Shown here: positions 50,264 to 57,083 of the stretch, in pieces
Layout of the letters: the number at the start of each line of letters is the position of its first letter
Numbering within the stretch: position 1 is the first letter of the stretch
Assembly: GCF_001297015.1 (NCBI RefSeq)
Contig: NZ_LIGE01000020.1
Span: forward strand, 41,722 to 105,721
Origin: Pseudomonas sp. RIT-PI-r
GTDB lineage: Bacteria; Pseudomonadota; Gammaproteobacteria; Pseudomonadales; Pseudomonadaceae
DNA: 64,000 nt
Reading direction: 5' to 3'
The notes under the pieces: generated by a model
Told to the model about the DNA's origin: nothing
Database searches by the model: none
Seen by the model: only the letters and a program-made list of their open reading frames with translations
Translations under genes and position numbers: made by a program

Positions 50264-50674
50264 CGCCAGTCCCCTAGACATCGATTCGACACTTGAGTCG
50301 TTGCAGGCGGGCGCTATAGGTCGCCGTTTTGTCCACGTCGGGGTGTGACCTGGCAGGTGCCAATCCCTACATCAGCCCAGTTTATTGCTCGGGCTTCGCT
50401 GCTTGGAAGCTCGCCGCTTGGCGGCGGGATTCAGATCACAGCCCGATGTGCTCTCACAGAGAGGATCGGGCTGTTAACGACAGGCTGTTGTGGCGCTCGT
50501 TGCTCAGTCGTAAATGCCGTAGTTGAAATCGTCCTCGTCGCAGTCAACGACAATCTTCGCGGAAGGCTTTTGCAGTTGATCCCGCAGGCAGATTCGTACA
50601 GGGTGGGTGGATTATGCGCTGCAGAAATCAGCTGCAATGATTCATGCTTTTTTTGAAAGTTTAAGGATGATTCG
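50264..50674. other. Stretch without an intact gene
   Basis: A minus-strand frame of about 35 codons (ends PSAKIVVDCDEDDFNYGIYD with stop near 50522) looks like the tail of a lost gene. Downstream of it on that strand lies a hairpin (CAGCCCGAT ... ATCGGGCTG, about 50439-50472). Plus-strand frames here are opposite to it and lack ribosome sites. Confidence 0.4.
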
Positions 50675-51280
50675 ATGAAAGCCGCTCTGATCATTTCGGC
50701 ATGCCTCTTTGCATCCGGTTGCGCCCAGATTGTTCCGGTCGTTAATGAAGCCGAACAGCAAAAATATGATCCTGCCTCTACTGCTCGAATCAGGGTTTAT
50801 TCAAACCCCAATATCCGGGCTTCCTACACGCCAGGTAAATCTTGTGAAGAGTACAAAGCGAACGCTGATGCAGAGGTCAGCCGAAAAAAAGGTCAGGTGA
50901 ATCTGCTAGGCATGTCGCCCGGGCAGTATGAAAACGAAGTCATCGGAATGCGCCCTTCGTGGCACTCCGCGCATTTGTCTTATAGAGAGAAATACTCGGA
51001 GCTTGTCCTGCCAGCGGGCGTGCCAACGGTAATCTCGATAATCTCCTTCCAAGGGGTCATGTGTAATGCACCTGCACGATCCTTTACTCCTCGAGCCGGA
51101 AAAGATTACGAGGCCTATCTTGCGTTTCAGACAAAGCATGCAGCGCTCGGTATCTGCCAAGTGGTCATTCAAGAGTTGAGCGATCGTGAAACTCCGGAGC
51201 CCGATGAGGTGGTCAAAACTGGCATCTGTGTCCCGGTAGGGGAAAGCCGCTTGGGTAATTGGCGGACTGAAAACAAGTGA
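50675..51280 (+). CDS. Hypothetical lipoprotein
   Basis: A 201-residue protein with a lipoprotein signal (MKAALIISACLFASGC, Cys16). The mature part contains RIRVYSNPNIRASYTPGKSC and a C-terminal half with two Cys-bearing strands (CNAPARSFTP, LGICQVVIQEL). The composition suggests a beta-rich periplasmic protein. No family recognised. AAGGATGATTCG precedes the ATG. It overlaps the next gene by 4 bp. Confidence 0.8.
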   Translation: MKAALIISACLFASGCAQIVPVVNEAEQQKYDPASTARIRVYSNPNIRASYTPGKSCEEYKANADAEVSRKKGQVNLLGMSPGQYENEVIGMRPSWHSAHLSYREKYSELVLPAGVPTVISIISFQGVMCNAPARSFTPRAGKDYEAYLAFQTKHAALGICQVVIQELSDRETPEPDEVVKTGICVPVGESRLGNWRTENK

Positions 51281-51639
51281 ATATGAATCCCTCTTCGAGT
51301 TCGCTAACCATGAACAGCATTCCCCACCTGAACGATCTCCTGTTCTCGCACAACTGTGTCATCTCAATCAACATCGAGATGCAGGATTTCAAGTACGACC
51401 TGTCGTTAACCATGTCGTCCTCCAACGATCCAGAAACAGCCGCTGTCACGGTAAAATTCCATGACGTCAGCGCACTGCACCTGAAAGGCTTCGGCGGTGG
51501 ACTAACTCAATTCATGGATCTGAGCGTGAGCCGAATCGACGATGGTCTCGACAGAGTCAGATATGAGCTGAGGGATGTTGAAGAAGAAAAAATCTCGTTC
51601 TACTTCTTCAGCTTCAGCACAACTGTTCAAAAGGTATGA
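51277..51639 (+). CDS. Hypothetical protein
   Basis: A 120-residue beta-rich cytoplasmic protein (MNSIPHLNDLLFSHNCVISI, later AVTVKFHDVSALHLKGFGGG) of the general look of small immunity-like proteins, but not assigned. GTG 51277 overlaps the preceding stop (GTGA); ATG 51283 or ATG 51310 are alternatives. Its stop overlaps the next ATG. Confidence 0.65.
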   Translation: MNMNPSSSSLTMNSIPHLNDLLFSHNCVISINIEMQDFKYDLSLTMSSSNDPETAAVTVKFHDVSALHLKGFGGGLTQFMDLSVSRIDDGLDRVRYELRDVEEEKISFYFFSFSTTVQKV

Positions 51640-51857
51640 ACATGCTGAATTTAGCAGGATCCTCGTGCCAACTGCAGGCGCGCATTCAGCAACGATTCAC
51701 GCCTCGCCACCGACGCAATGGCGGTATTGCGCTGCTCGTTGGCTGGGCTGTCGGGATGATGGTCTATCCCGGTCAATATCTGCTTTATCCCGCTATATGC
51801 GGGATCATCACCTTGTTCAGCAGCATGGATAGAGTATCGAAACAGCGACTTTTTTAG
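51636..51857 (+). CDS. Hypothetical small membrane protein
   Basis: A 73-residue basic protein with one or two hydrophobic segments (GGIALLVGWAVGMMVYPGQY and the following PAICGIITLF). It is coupled to the preceding gene by an ATGA overlap. Function unknown. Confidence 0.6.
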   Translation: MNMLNLAGSSCQLQARIQQRFTPRHRRNGGIALLVGWAVGMMVYPGQYLLYPAICGIITLFSSMDRVSKQRLF

Positions 51858-51905
51858 CACCTTTGCTCTTTACCCGAATTCGCTTTGCCATCAGGAGAAA
51901 AACAA

Positions 51906-52700
51906 ATGAAACGGATGTTGTTGATCGGGCTGTTCGCAGCATTACTTACCGGTTGTGGCGATCCAAAACTGGACGCAACCACTGAAGCATCCTTGCAGGA
52001 GTCCTCTAAAAAGGTTGCTGAAAAGCTCTCTCCAGACGAGAAGAAACAGTTCTCGGCAGACCTGATGCTGATTGCCTTGAGCAATCTGAGTCTCGGCAAT
52101 ACGTCGCTGGTCGGCGTGCAGCAGAGCAACAGTTTAAGCCTGGATGGAAAGACCGCTGCCGACGTAAATACGATGGCAGCGACCATTCGCGCAGCGACCG
52201 AGCAGAAGAAAAAACAGCAGGCGTTATTGGAAATCAAGGAACTGAAATCCAAGGCTGCTTCTGCCGAAATCGCGAAAAACGAGCTGGCGAAGTTTGCCGT
52301 ATCGAGGTCCAGGCTTCTGGAGCAGCAAGCTGACAAGTACTCCAAGATCGCTCAGCCGGTTATTGAGTTGACTGTGCAGAATGGCACTTCGCATCCAGTC
52401 TCGCGCGCATACTTCAAGGGCACCATTGCCAGCCCTGAACGAGCGGTTCCATGGTTTGTCGACGCTTTCAATTATGAAATAAGTGGTGGTCTGGAGTCTG
52501 GTGAAAGTGCGACCTGGCAACTTTTGCCCAACAAATTCGGTAAGTGGGGCAAGATTGAAGCGCCGGCTGGAGCCATTTTTACCGTCGAGGTCTACCGGCT
52601 GGATGGCCCGGACGGCAAAGCGCTTTTTGATGCCGGCGGCCTAAGTGAGAGCGAACAGGCGCGACTGGATGCCCTGCAAAATCAGTATGGCCCGACTTGA
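51906..52700 (+). CDS. DUF6694-like lipoprotein
   Basis: A 264-residue lipoprotein: signal MKRMLLIGLFAALLTGC (Cys17), then a helical charged region (LDATTEASLQESSKKVAEKL, long coiled coil about 100-160) and a C-terminal beta domain (PVIELTVQNGTSHPVSRAYF ... SGESATWQLLPNKFGKWG). DUF6694 assignment is from memory of the N-terminal pattern. The start at 51906 was chosen because AGGAGAAAAACAA precedes it and the lipoprotein signal begins there. Confidence 0.8.
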   Translation: MKRMLLIGLFAALLTGCGDPKLDATTEASLQESSKKVAEKLSPDEKKQFSADLMLIALSNLSLGNTSLVGVQQSNSLSLDGKTAADVNTMAATIRAATEQKKKQQALLEIKELKSKAASAEIAKNELAKFAVSRSRLLEQQADKYSKIAQPVIELTVQNGTSHPVSRAYFKGTIASPERAVPWFVDAFNYEISGGLESGESATWQLLPNKFGKWGKIEAPAGAIFTVEVYRLDGPDGKALFDAGGLSESEQARLDALQNQYGPT

Positions 52701-52708
52701 TCGCCTGA

Positions 52709-52742
52709 CTCACAAAAAAAACCCGCCTCGGCGGGTTTTTTC
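52709..52742 (+). terminator. Intrinsic terminator
   Basis: AAAAAAAACCCGCC TCG GCGGGTTTTTT hairpin 10 bp after the preceding stop; it can also serve the minus-strand gene that follows. Confidence 0.9.
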
Positions 52743-52765
52743 TGTCTGTTGATCCACATAACCCT

Positions 52766-53122
52766 TCAGGTAGTTTTGCCCGAGGTCTTTTGCGCGGCAT
52801 CAATGCAAAGCGAGTAATACGTCTGCTGAAATTCATCGACCAAGCCCTGTCGCATCTTGGCGTCGGGTTGCTGCGGGAATTCATAGGCCTTTCCGATCAA
52901 ACTTTTGTACAAACTGCCTACGTATTCACTTTCTTTTCCGGCGGCGTCGGCCATCTCCAGCACGGTTGTACGGGGTACGCCTTCTTGTCTGGCATTCATG
53001 ATTGCTCTGGCCGAGTTTTCTACTCGTTTGCACTCTTCCAAAAGCTCGTTGGGCAGATTGGCGCTGTTAGCCGCAAGGCTGGTGAACATTAGCGTTGCTG
53101 CTACAAAAATTCGTTTGATCAT
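52766..53122 (-). CDS. Hypothetical exported protein
   Basis: A 118-residue protein with a Sec signal peptide (MIKRIFVAATLMFTSLAANS-A) and a helical mature part with two Cys (ECKRVENSARAI, YSLCIDAAQ) that could pair. The start at 53122 is where the signal peptide begins. Function unknown. Confidence 0.75.
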   Translation of the reverse strand: MIKRIFVAATLMFTSLAANSANLPNELLEECKRVENSARAIMNARQEGVPRTTVLEMADAAGKESEYVGSLYKSLIGKAYEFPQQPDAKMRQGLVDEFQQTYYSLCIDAAQKTSGKTT

Positions 53123-53216
53123 GACGCGCCATCCCTGATTTAGAGCCTGAACTTTACCATTCATGGCTCAGCGCCACCATCTGCCGAGTTTGCTCAAGTT
53201 AACGGCCAGAGAGAAT

Positions 53217-53486
53217 TCATTGCCCGGATTTTTTCATATCTCCAGAATCACTCGAACCCTCGGCATCCTTCTGCGTCTCGTGCGCTTCAGCCCCGGAATT
53301 GGAGCCCGAAGCCTCTTCTCCTTTCTTGTTCGCTTTTTCTTCTTTCGACTCCGACCCTCCCTGATTCACTCCCGGAATTGCCGTCGGCGGCACCGAAGAA
53401 CCGCTGGTTTTTTCCACGGCAAGTGCAAACAGCGGGCAGATCGAAATCAGGCCAGCCAGCCCGATTACAGCCATTTTATTGTTCAT
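53217..53486 (-). CDS. Hypothetical exported low-complexity protein
   Basis: An 89-residue protein with a signal peptide (MNNKMAVIGLAGLISICPLF, then ALA) and a mature part almost wholly made of Ser, Gly, Glu and Lys (GGSESKEEKANKKGEEASGS), probably disordered. Unknown function. Confidence 0.65.
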   Translation of the reverse strand: MNNKMAVIGLAGLISICPLFALAVEKTSGSSVPPTAIPGVNQGGSESKEEKANKKGEEASGSNSGAEAHETQKDAEGSSDSGDMKKSGQ

Positions 53487-53631
53487 GAGATTGTTTTCCG
53501 AGCAAGGGCATGTACTGCATTGGAAGAACCAAAGAGCTGATCGTGCGAATCATCAGACCGGCGGCATCCCCCTATCGGACTATGCAGGCGCGCTCCGCCA
53601 GACGAATAGAAGGCGCCGCCCTCACCCAATC

Positions 53632-53715
53632 ATGACCCCCGCCGAGTCGGCGGCGCAGTTGTCTGCGGCCATCGCCGCGAAGCGCTTTTTGGGGGTTACT
53701 GCACAAGGGCTTTGA
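53632..53715 (+). pseudogene. Possible C-terminal remnant of a short-chain dehydrogenase
   Basis: The frame MTPAESAAQLSAAIAAKRFL ending at 53715 resembles the last helix of SDR proteins of the kind that often precede HGGG-type esterases in pseudomonads. No Rossmann part is present upstream. The call rests on resemblance and neighbourhood only. Confidence 0.25.
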
Positions 53716-53798
53716 AGCGGCACTGCAGCTTCGTGTACAAAGCATCCTCGAAGAATCCAGCCCACAGTTTCAAATGTCAGATGTTAAGGAAGACGTCC

Positions 53799-54725
53799 AT
53801 GCCAATCGATAAACAGATCGCCCCGATACTCCAGCAATTCAGCGAGCTGCCAGCACCCGATTACGGCCAGCTCGATGCCGCGCAATACCGGCAGTTTTTC
53901 GACAACATGCAGCCGGTCATTCCCGGTGAACCGATGAGCGAGGTGCGCAATCTGCGCGTTGCCGGCGCGGTCGGTGAACTCGATGCGCGACTGTATCGAC
54001 CCTCGGAAGAACACGATTTACCGCTGTTGGTGTATTTCCACGGTGGCGGTTTCGTCGTTGGCAACCTCGATACCCACGACAATATTTGCCGCTCGCTGGC
54101 GCGCCAGACCGAAGCAGTGGTGGTGTCGGTGGCTTATCGCCTGGCACCGGAGCATCCGTTCCCGGCAGCACCGCTGGACTGCTATCAGGCGACATGCTGG
54201 CTGGTTAAGCACGCGGCCGAGTTGGGTGTCGATGGCAGTCGTCTCGCCTTGGCCGGGGACAGCGCGGGCGGCAACATGGCGCTCGCGGTCAGTCAATTGG
54301 CGGCACAGCACCAAAAGCCGAAGATCAGCTACCAGTGCTTGTTCTATCCGGTGACCGACGCACGTAACGACAGTCCATCCTATGCGGAATTTGCCGAAGG
54401 GTTTTTCCTCACGGCGAACATGATGGACTGGTTCTGGCAGCAATATCTGCCAAAGGCCGGGCAGGGCGATGATCCGCTGGCCTCGCCGTTACGCGCCGCA
54501 AGTCTGGCGCAGATGCCACCGACTACGTTGATCACTGCCGAATTCGATCCGCTGCGCGATCAGGGCGAGGCGTTTGCCCGGCGCCTGCGAGAAGCTGGCG
54601 TGAGCGTCCGTGACCAGCGCTGCGACGGCATGATTCATGGGTTCATCAGCATGGCGCCGGTGGTCGAGCGCGCCGCGCAAGTGCTGTCCGAGGCCGCCGC
54701 CGATTTGCGTCGGGCGCTCATCTGA
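53799..54725 (+). CDS. Alpha/beta hydrolase of the hormone-sensitive lipase family (family IV esterase)
   Basis: A 308-residue cytoplasmic esterase. It has the oxyanion motif HGGGFVVG (residue 81), the nucleophile elbow GDSAGGNMAL (Ser155), the acid in EFDPLRDQGE and the His in CDGMIHGFISM, all four blocks of the family intact. It probably acts on short-chain esters. The Met at 53799 follows AAGGAAGACGTCC; a longer frame upstream has no family resemblance. Confidence 0.93.
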   Translation: MPIDKQIAPILQQFSELPAPDYGQLDAAQYRQFFDNMQPVIPGEPMSEVRNLRVAGAVGELDARLYRPSEEHDLPLLVYFHGGGFVVGNLDTHDNICRSLARQTEAVVVSVAYRLAPEHPFPAAPLDCYQATCWLVKHAAELGVDGSRLALAGDSAGGNMALAVSQLAAQHQKPKISYQCLFYPVTDARNDSPSYAEFAEGFFLTANMMDWFWQQYLPKAGQGDDPLASPLRAASLAQMPPTTLITAEFDPLRDQGEAFARRLREAGVSVRDQRCDGMIHGFISMAPVVERAAQVLSEAAADLRRALI

Positions 54726-54727
54726 CA

Positions 54728-54919
54728 CGCTCGATTCAGGTTGCGGTCGACCCGGCCATTTCCGCCGAAATCGCGCCGGGTTACACCATCAGCGAGGCCG
54801 GCGGCCCCCGTCCCACCGCGCACTGCTCGGCGACCCGCGCCACGCCCCCCGGCGCGCGTCATCTGCCGCACTCAAACTGGCAAAAAGGAATCCGTGCAGG
54901 AGCAAAGCTCGCTCGCTAA
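54728..54919 (+). pseudogene. Short remnant frame after the hydrolase
   Basis: An open frame overlapping the hydrolase stop reads SIQVAVDPAISAEIAPGYTI, reminiscent of the N-terminus of B3/4-domain proteins, then loses that look (Pro/Arg-rich tail) before TAA 54917-54919. No start codon is present. The call is tentative. Confidence 0.25.
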
Positions 54920-55012
54920 AGCGTTCGTTCCGCCAGAAAACATTCCTTTTTCTGTAGGACGTGGCTGATCCGAAGCGTTAAAGAACACGTGTCGTTGATC
55001 GGTCCTGCGGAC

Positions 55013-55050
55013 ACAAAAAACCGCGACCCCCTCACCAGAGAATCGCGGCC
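55013..55050 (-). terminator. Intrinsic terminator of the curlin operon
   Basis: On the minus strand CCGCGA ... TCGCGG followed by TTTTTTG, 17 bp after the long curlin-repeat gene. Confidence 0.8.
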
Positions 55051-55066
55051 TACCAACACCCAACCC

Positions 55067-56518
55067 CTACTGCTGCAAAACCGTCGCCTGGTTGGCCGAG
55101 CCGAACTGCTGAATATTTGCCGTTTGCGTCACGCCACTCTGATCGACGTTGGCAATGTTCCCGGTACCGCCCTGGGTCACGTACGCCACGTTCATGGTGT
55201 CGGTCTGTTTGACCGTGATCATGTTGTCGCTGCCATACAACTGTGCGGTATACGCCTGGTTGCCCGAACCGGACTGATCGAACTCTGCGCTGTTGCCCGT
55301 GCCGTTCGATGAGCCCTGCACCAGGTTGGTGGTCCCGCGCTGATCGGAGATCAGAATGTTGTCACTGCCATTCTGATCAAAGTACAGCTCGTTATACGAC
55401 TCAGCCTGGCTGACCGTGGTCTTGTTGCCCGTGCCAGTCTGATGCGTGGTCATCACTTGGCCGACGCCATCCTGAGTGAAGCTGGCGATGTTGCCATTGC
55501 CCGCCTGAGTAACCGTCGCACGCTGGCCGCTGCCGAACTGCCCACCCGACTGCGGGCCTTTCCAGTTGCTGGCGTAAACCTTGTTGTCATTGCCTACCGA
55601 AGTGGCGTTGAGCACATGGCTGTCGCCGTTCTGGTAGGTGAAGTGCACGTTGCCGTTACCCACCTGGTACAGCGCCAGCGTCGAGTTGACCGACTCGAAC
55701 TGGTCGGCGTAGATCGCGTTGCTGTTGCCGACCTGGGTGACGGCGGCGCTGTTGTTTTCGCCAAAGCTCTGGTCGACCACGGTTTCGTTGCTGTCACCGT
55801 ACTGGTTGACGGTGGCCTGGCTTGCCAGTTGCGAGTCTTGCCAGATTTCAGTGCCGTTGAGGTTGCCGAACTGGTTGATGGTGATGTTGCCGCCGGTGCC
55901 GTTGCGTTGGTCGCCGTAGGCGTAGTTGCCTTCGCCGGCCTGGTTGATGCCGATCTGGCCGCCGTTGTGCAGCACTTGTTCGGCGGTGCCGTAGTTGGCG
56001 GTGCCGTACTGGGTGATCACCGCGCTGTTGCCGCTGCCTTCATAGAGTTGCTCGATGTTGGCTTCGTTGCTGTCGCCGAACTGCAAGGTTTTGCCTTCGC
56101 TGCCGTTCTGCGAGTCCTGATAGACGAACGAGAAGTTGCCGGTGCCTTGCTGCTGTTGCAGCGCGTTGTTCGGTGAGCCGAAGCCCAACGACTGGCTGGC
56201 ATGGGCGGTGTTGAAGGCGCCGACTTGTTGCTGGGTGATGGTGGCGTTGTCTTCGTAAAGCTGTTCGGCGTAACCGGCGTTGTAGTCGCCGACGGCGTCC
56301 TGGGTGATCACGCTGGTGGCGTGGTCTTGCACGGCGGCGGCGTCGTTGCCCTGGCCCAGTTGGGTCTGGGTGGCGCTGCTGAACGGTGCCTGGGTCTGTT
56401 TCACATCCGCAATGTTGGCGGTACCGGCCTGGCTCTGAGTGGACAGGCTGTCGTCGGCCATGGCCTGGGCACTGATCATGACCAGCAGGGCGGCGGTGAG
56501 GGGCGTCAGTTTGAACAT
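55067..56518 (-). CDS. Large curlin-repeat (CsgA-like) amyloid protein
   Basis: A 483-residue exported protein: signal peptide (1-21, ISAQAMA-DD), then a body made of about 20 imperfect curlin repeats of some 20-23 residues with the pattern (N/G)xAxxxQxGxxNxAxxxQ, for example ITQYGTANYGTAEQ and ATVTQAGNGNIASFTQDG. E. coli CsgA has five repeats in 151 residues, so this is about three times longer. Gln and Asn ladders predict a beta-solenoid amyloid fibre. It lies 28 bp after the shorter curlin gene. FapC of the Pseudomonas Fap system has different repeats. Confidence 0.88.
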   Translation of the reverse strand: MFKLTPLTAALLVMISAQAMADDSLSTQSQAGTANIADVKQTQAPFSSATQTQLGQGNDAAAVQDHATSVITQDAVGDYNAGYAEQLYEDNATITQQQVGAFNTAHASQSLGFGSPNNALQQQQGTGNFSFVYQDSQNGSEGKTLQFGDSNEANIEQLYEGSGNSAVITQYGTANYGTAEQVLHNGGQIGINQAGEGNYAYGDQRNGTGGNITINQFGNLNGTEIWQDSQLASQATVNQYGDSNETVVDQSFGENNSAAVTQVGNSNAIYADQFESVNSTLALYQVGNGNVHFTYQNGDSHVLNATSVGNDNKVYASNWKGPQSGGQFGSGQRATVTQAGNGNIASFTQDGVGQVMTTHQTGTGNKTTVSQAESYNELYFDQNGSDNILISDQRGTTNLVQGSSNGTGNSAEFDQSGSGNQAYTAQLYGSDNMITVKQTDTMNVAYVTQGGTGNIANVDQSGVTQTANIQQFGSANQATVLQQ

Positions 56519-56546
56519 GATTGAACTCTCCGATGATTTGCAGTGC

Positions 56547-57011
56547 TTAGCGATATTGCTTGACCGAAACGCTCATGCCGTTGCCCGACTGGGTCACGGC
56601 GCTTTGCAGCCCCGCGCCGGCCTGCTCGATGCTGGCGTCGTTGTTGTTGCCGTTTTGCGAAATCTGCGCGCGGTTATGGCTGCCGTTTTGCGTGATCGCG
56701 GCGGAATTGCCGGAACCGTTCTGGTTGATCAGGGCCATCAGGTCGCTGCCCTGTTGCAGGATGTACGCCTCCTGATTGCTGCCCGACTGCACGATCTGCC
56801 CGAGCAGCGACTGACCGTTCTGTTGCAGCAGGGCGACGTTGGCCTGGCCAAGCTGGTCGATCAGGGCTTGCTGACCCACCGGTGGGGGCAGTTCGCCGAG
56901 GTCGCTGCTGGTCGGGGCCAGGTCGTCGTTGTCCATCAGGTCTTCGCCGCGCACACCCGCACTGCCGCACAGCAGAAGCAGGCAAAGCAGGGCGGCGGTC
57001 GGCGTGTTCAT
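56547..57011 (-). CDS. Short curlin-repeat protein, CsgB-like nucleator candidate
   Basis: A 154-residue exported protein with signal peptide (about 1-22, LLLCGSAGVRG), a 30-residue acidic lead (DLMDNDDLAPTSSDLGELPP) and about five curlin-like repeats (ALIDQLGQANVALLQQNGQ, ALINQNGSGNSAAITQNGS). Size, repeat number and position before the long curlin gene fit a nucleator such as CsgB; no assay-type evidence. The basic end (SVKQYR) resembles the CsgB end, which anchors the nucleator. Confidence 0.82.
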   Translation of the reverse strand: MNTPTAALLCLLLLCGSAGVRGEDLMDNDDLAPTSSDLGELPPPVGQQALIDQLGQANVALLQQNGQSLLGQIVQSGSNQEAYILQQGSDLMALINQNGSGNSAAITQNGSHNRAQISQNGNNNDASIEQAGAGLQSAVTQSGNGMSVSVKQYR

Positions 57012-57083
57012 GGCTCACATCCTGTCAGGCGTTAACCGGTTTCAAATTAGCCCCAGCCACCCGAGAGCGGCTGGGGATCTGGC

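Noticed and set aside
50345..50656. A 103-codon plus-strand frame and an 87-codon minus-strand frame in the same place
   Set aside because: Neither has a ribosome site or family resemblance; only a short minus-strand tail looks coding.
53500..54000. Right attachment site of the tRNA-Pro element
   Set aside because: No copy of the tRNA 3' end was found by eye, so no att site is claimed.
55442..56176. A 244-codon plus-strand frame opposite the curlin gene
   Set aside because: The repeat structure of the curlin gene yields an open but Val/Ala-rich mirror frame; no start signal.
55067..56518. FapC-type functional amyloid
   Set aside because: Fap subunits have longer repeats with long linkers and a terminal CxxC, and fapABDEF are absent; the short Q-G-N periodicity is that of curlins.
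55067..56518. CRISPR-like regularity of the repeated DNA
   Set aside because: Period and degeneracy follow the protein repeats; no constant repeat with unique spacers is present anywhere in the window.
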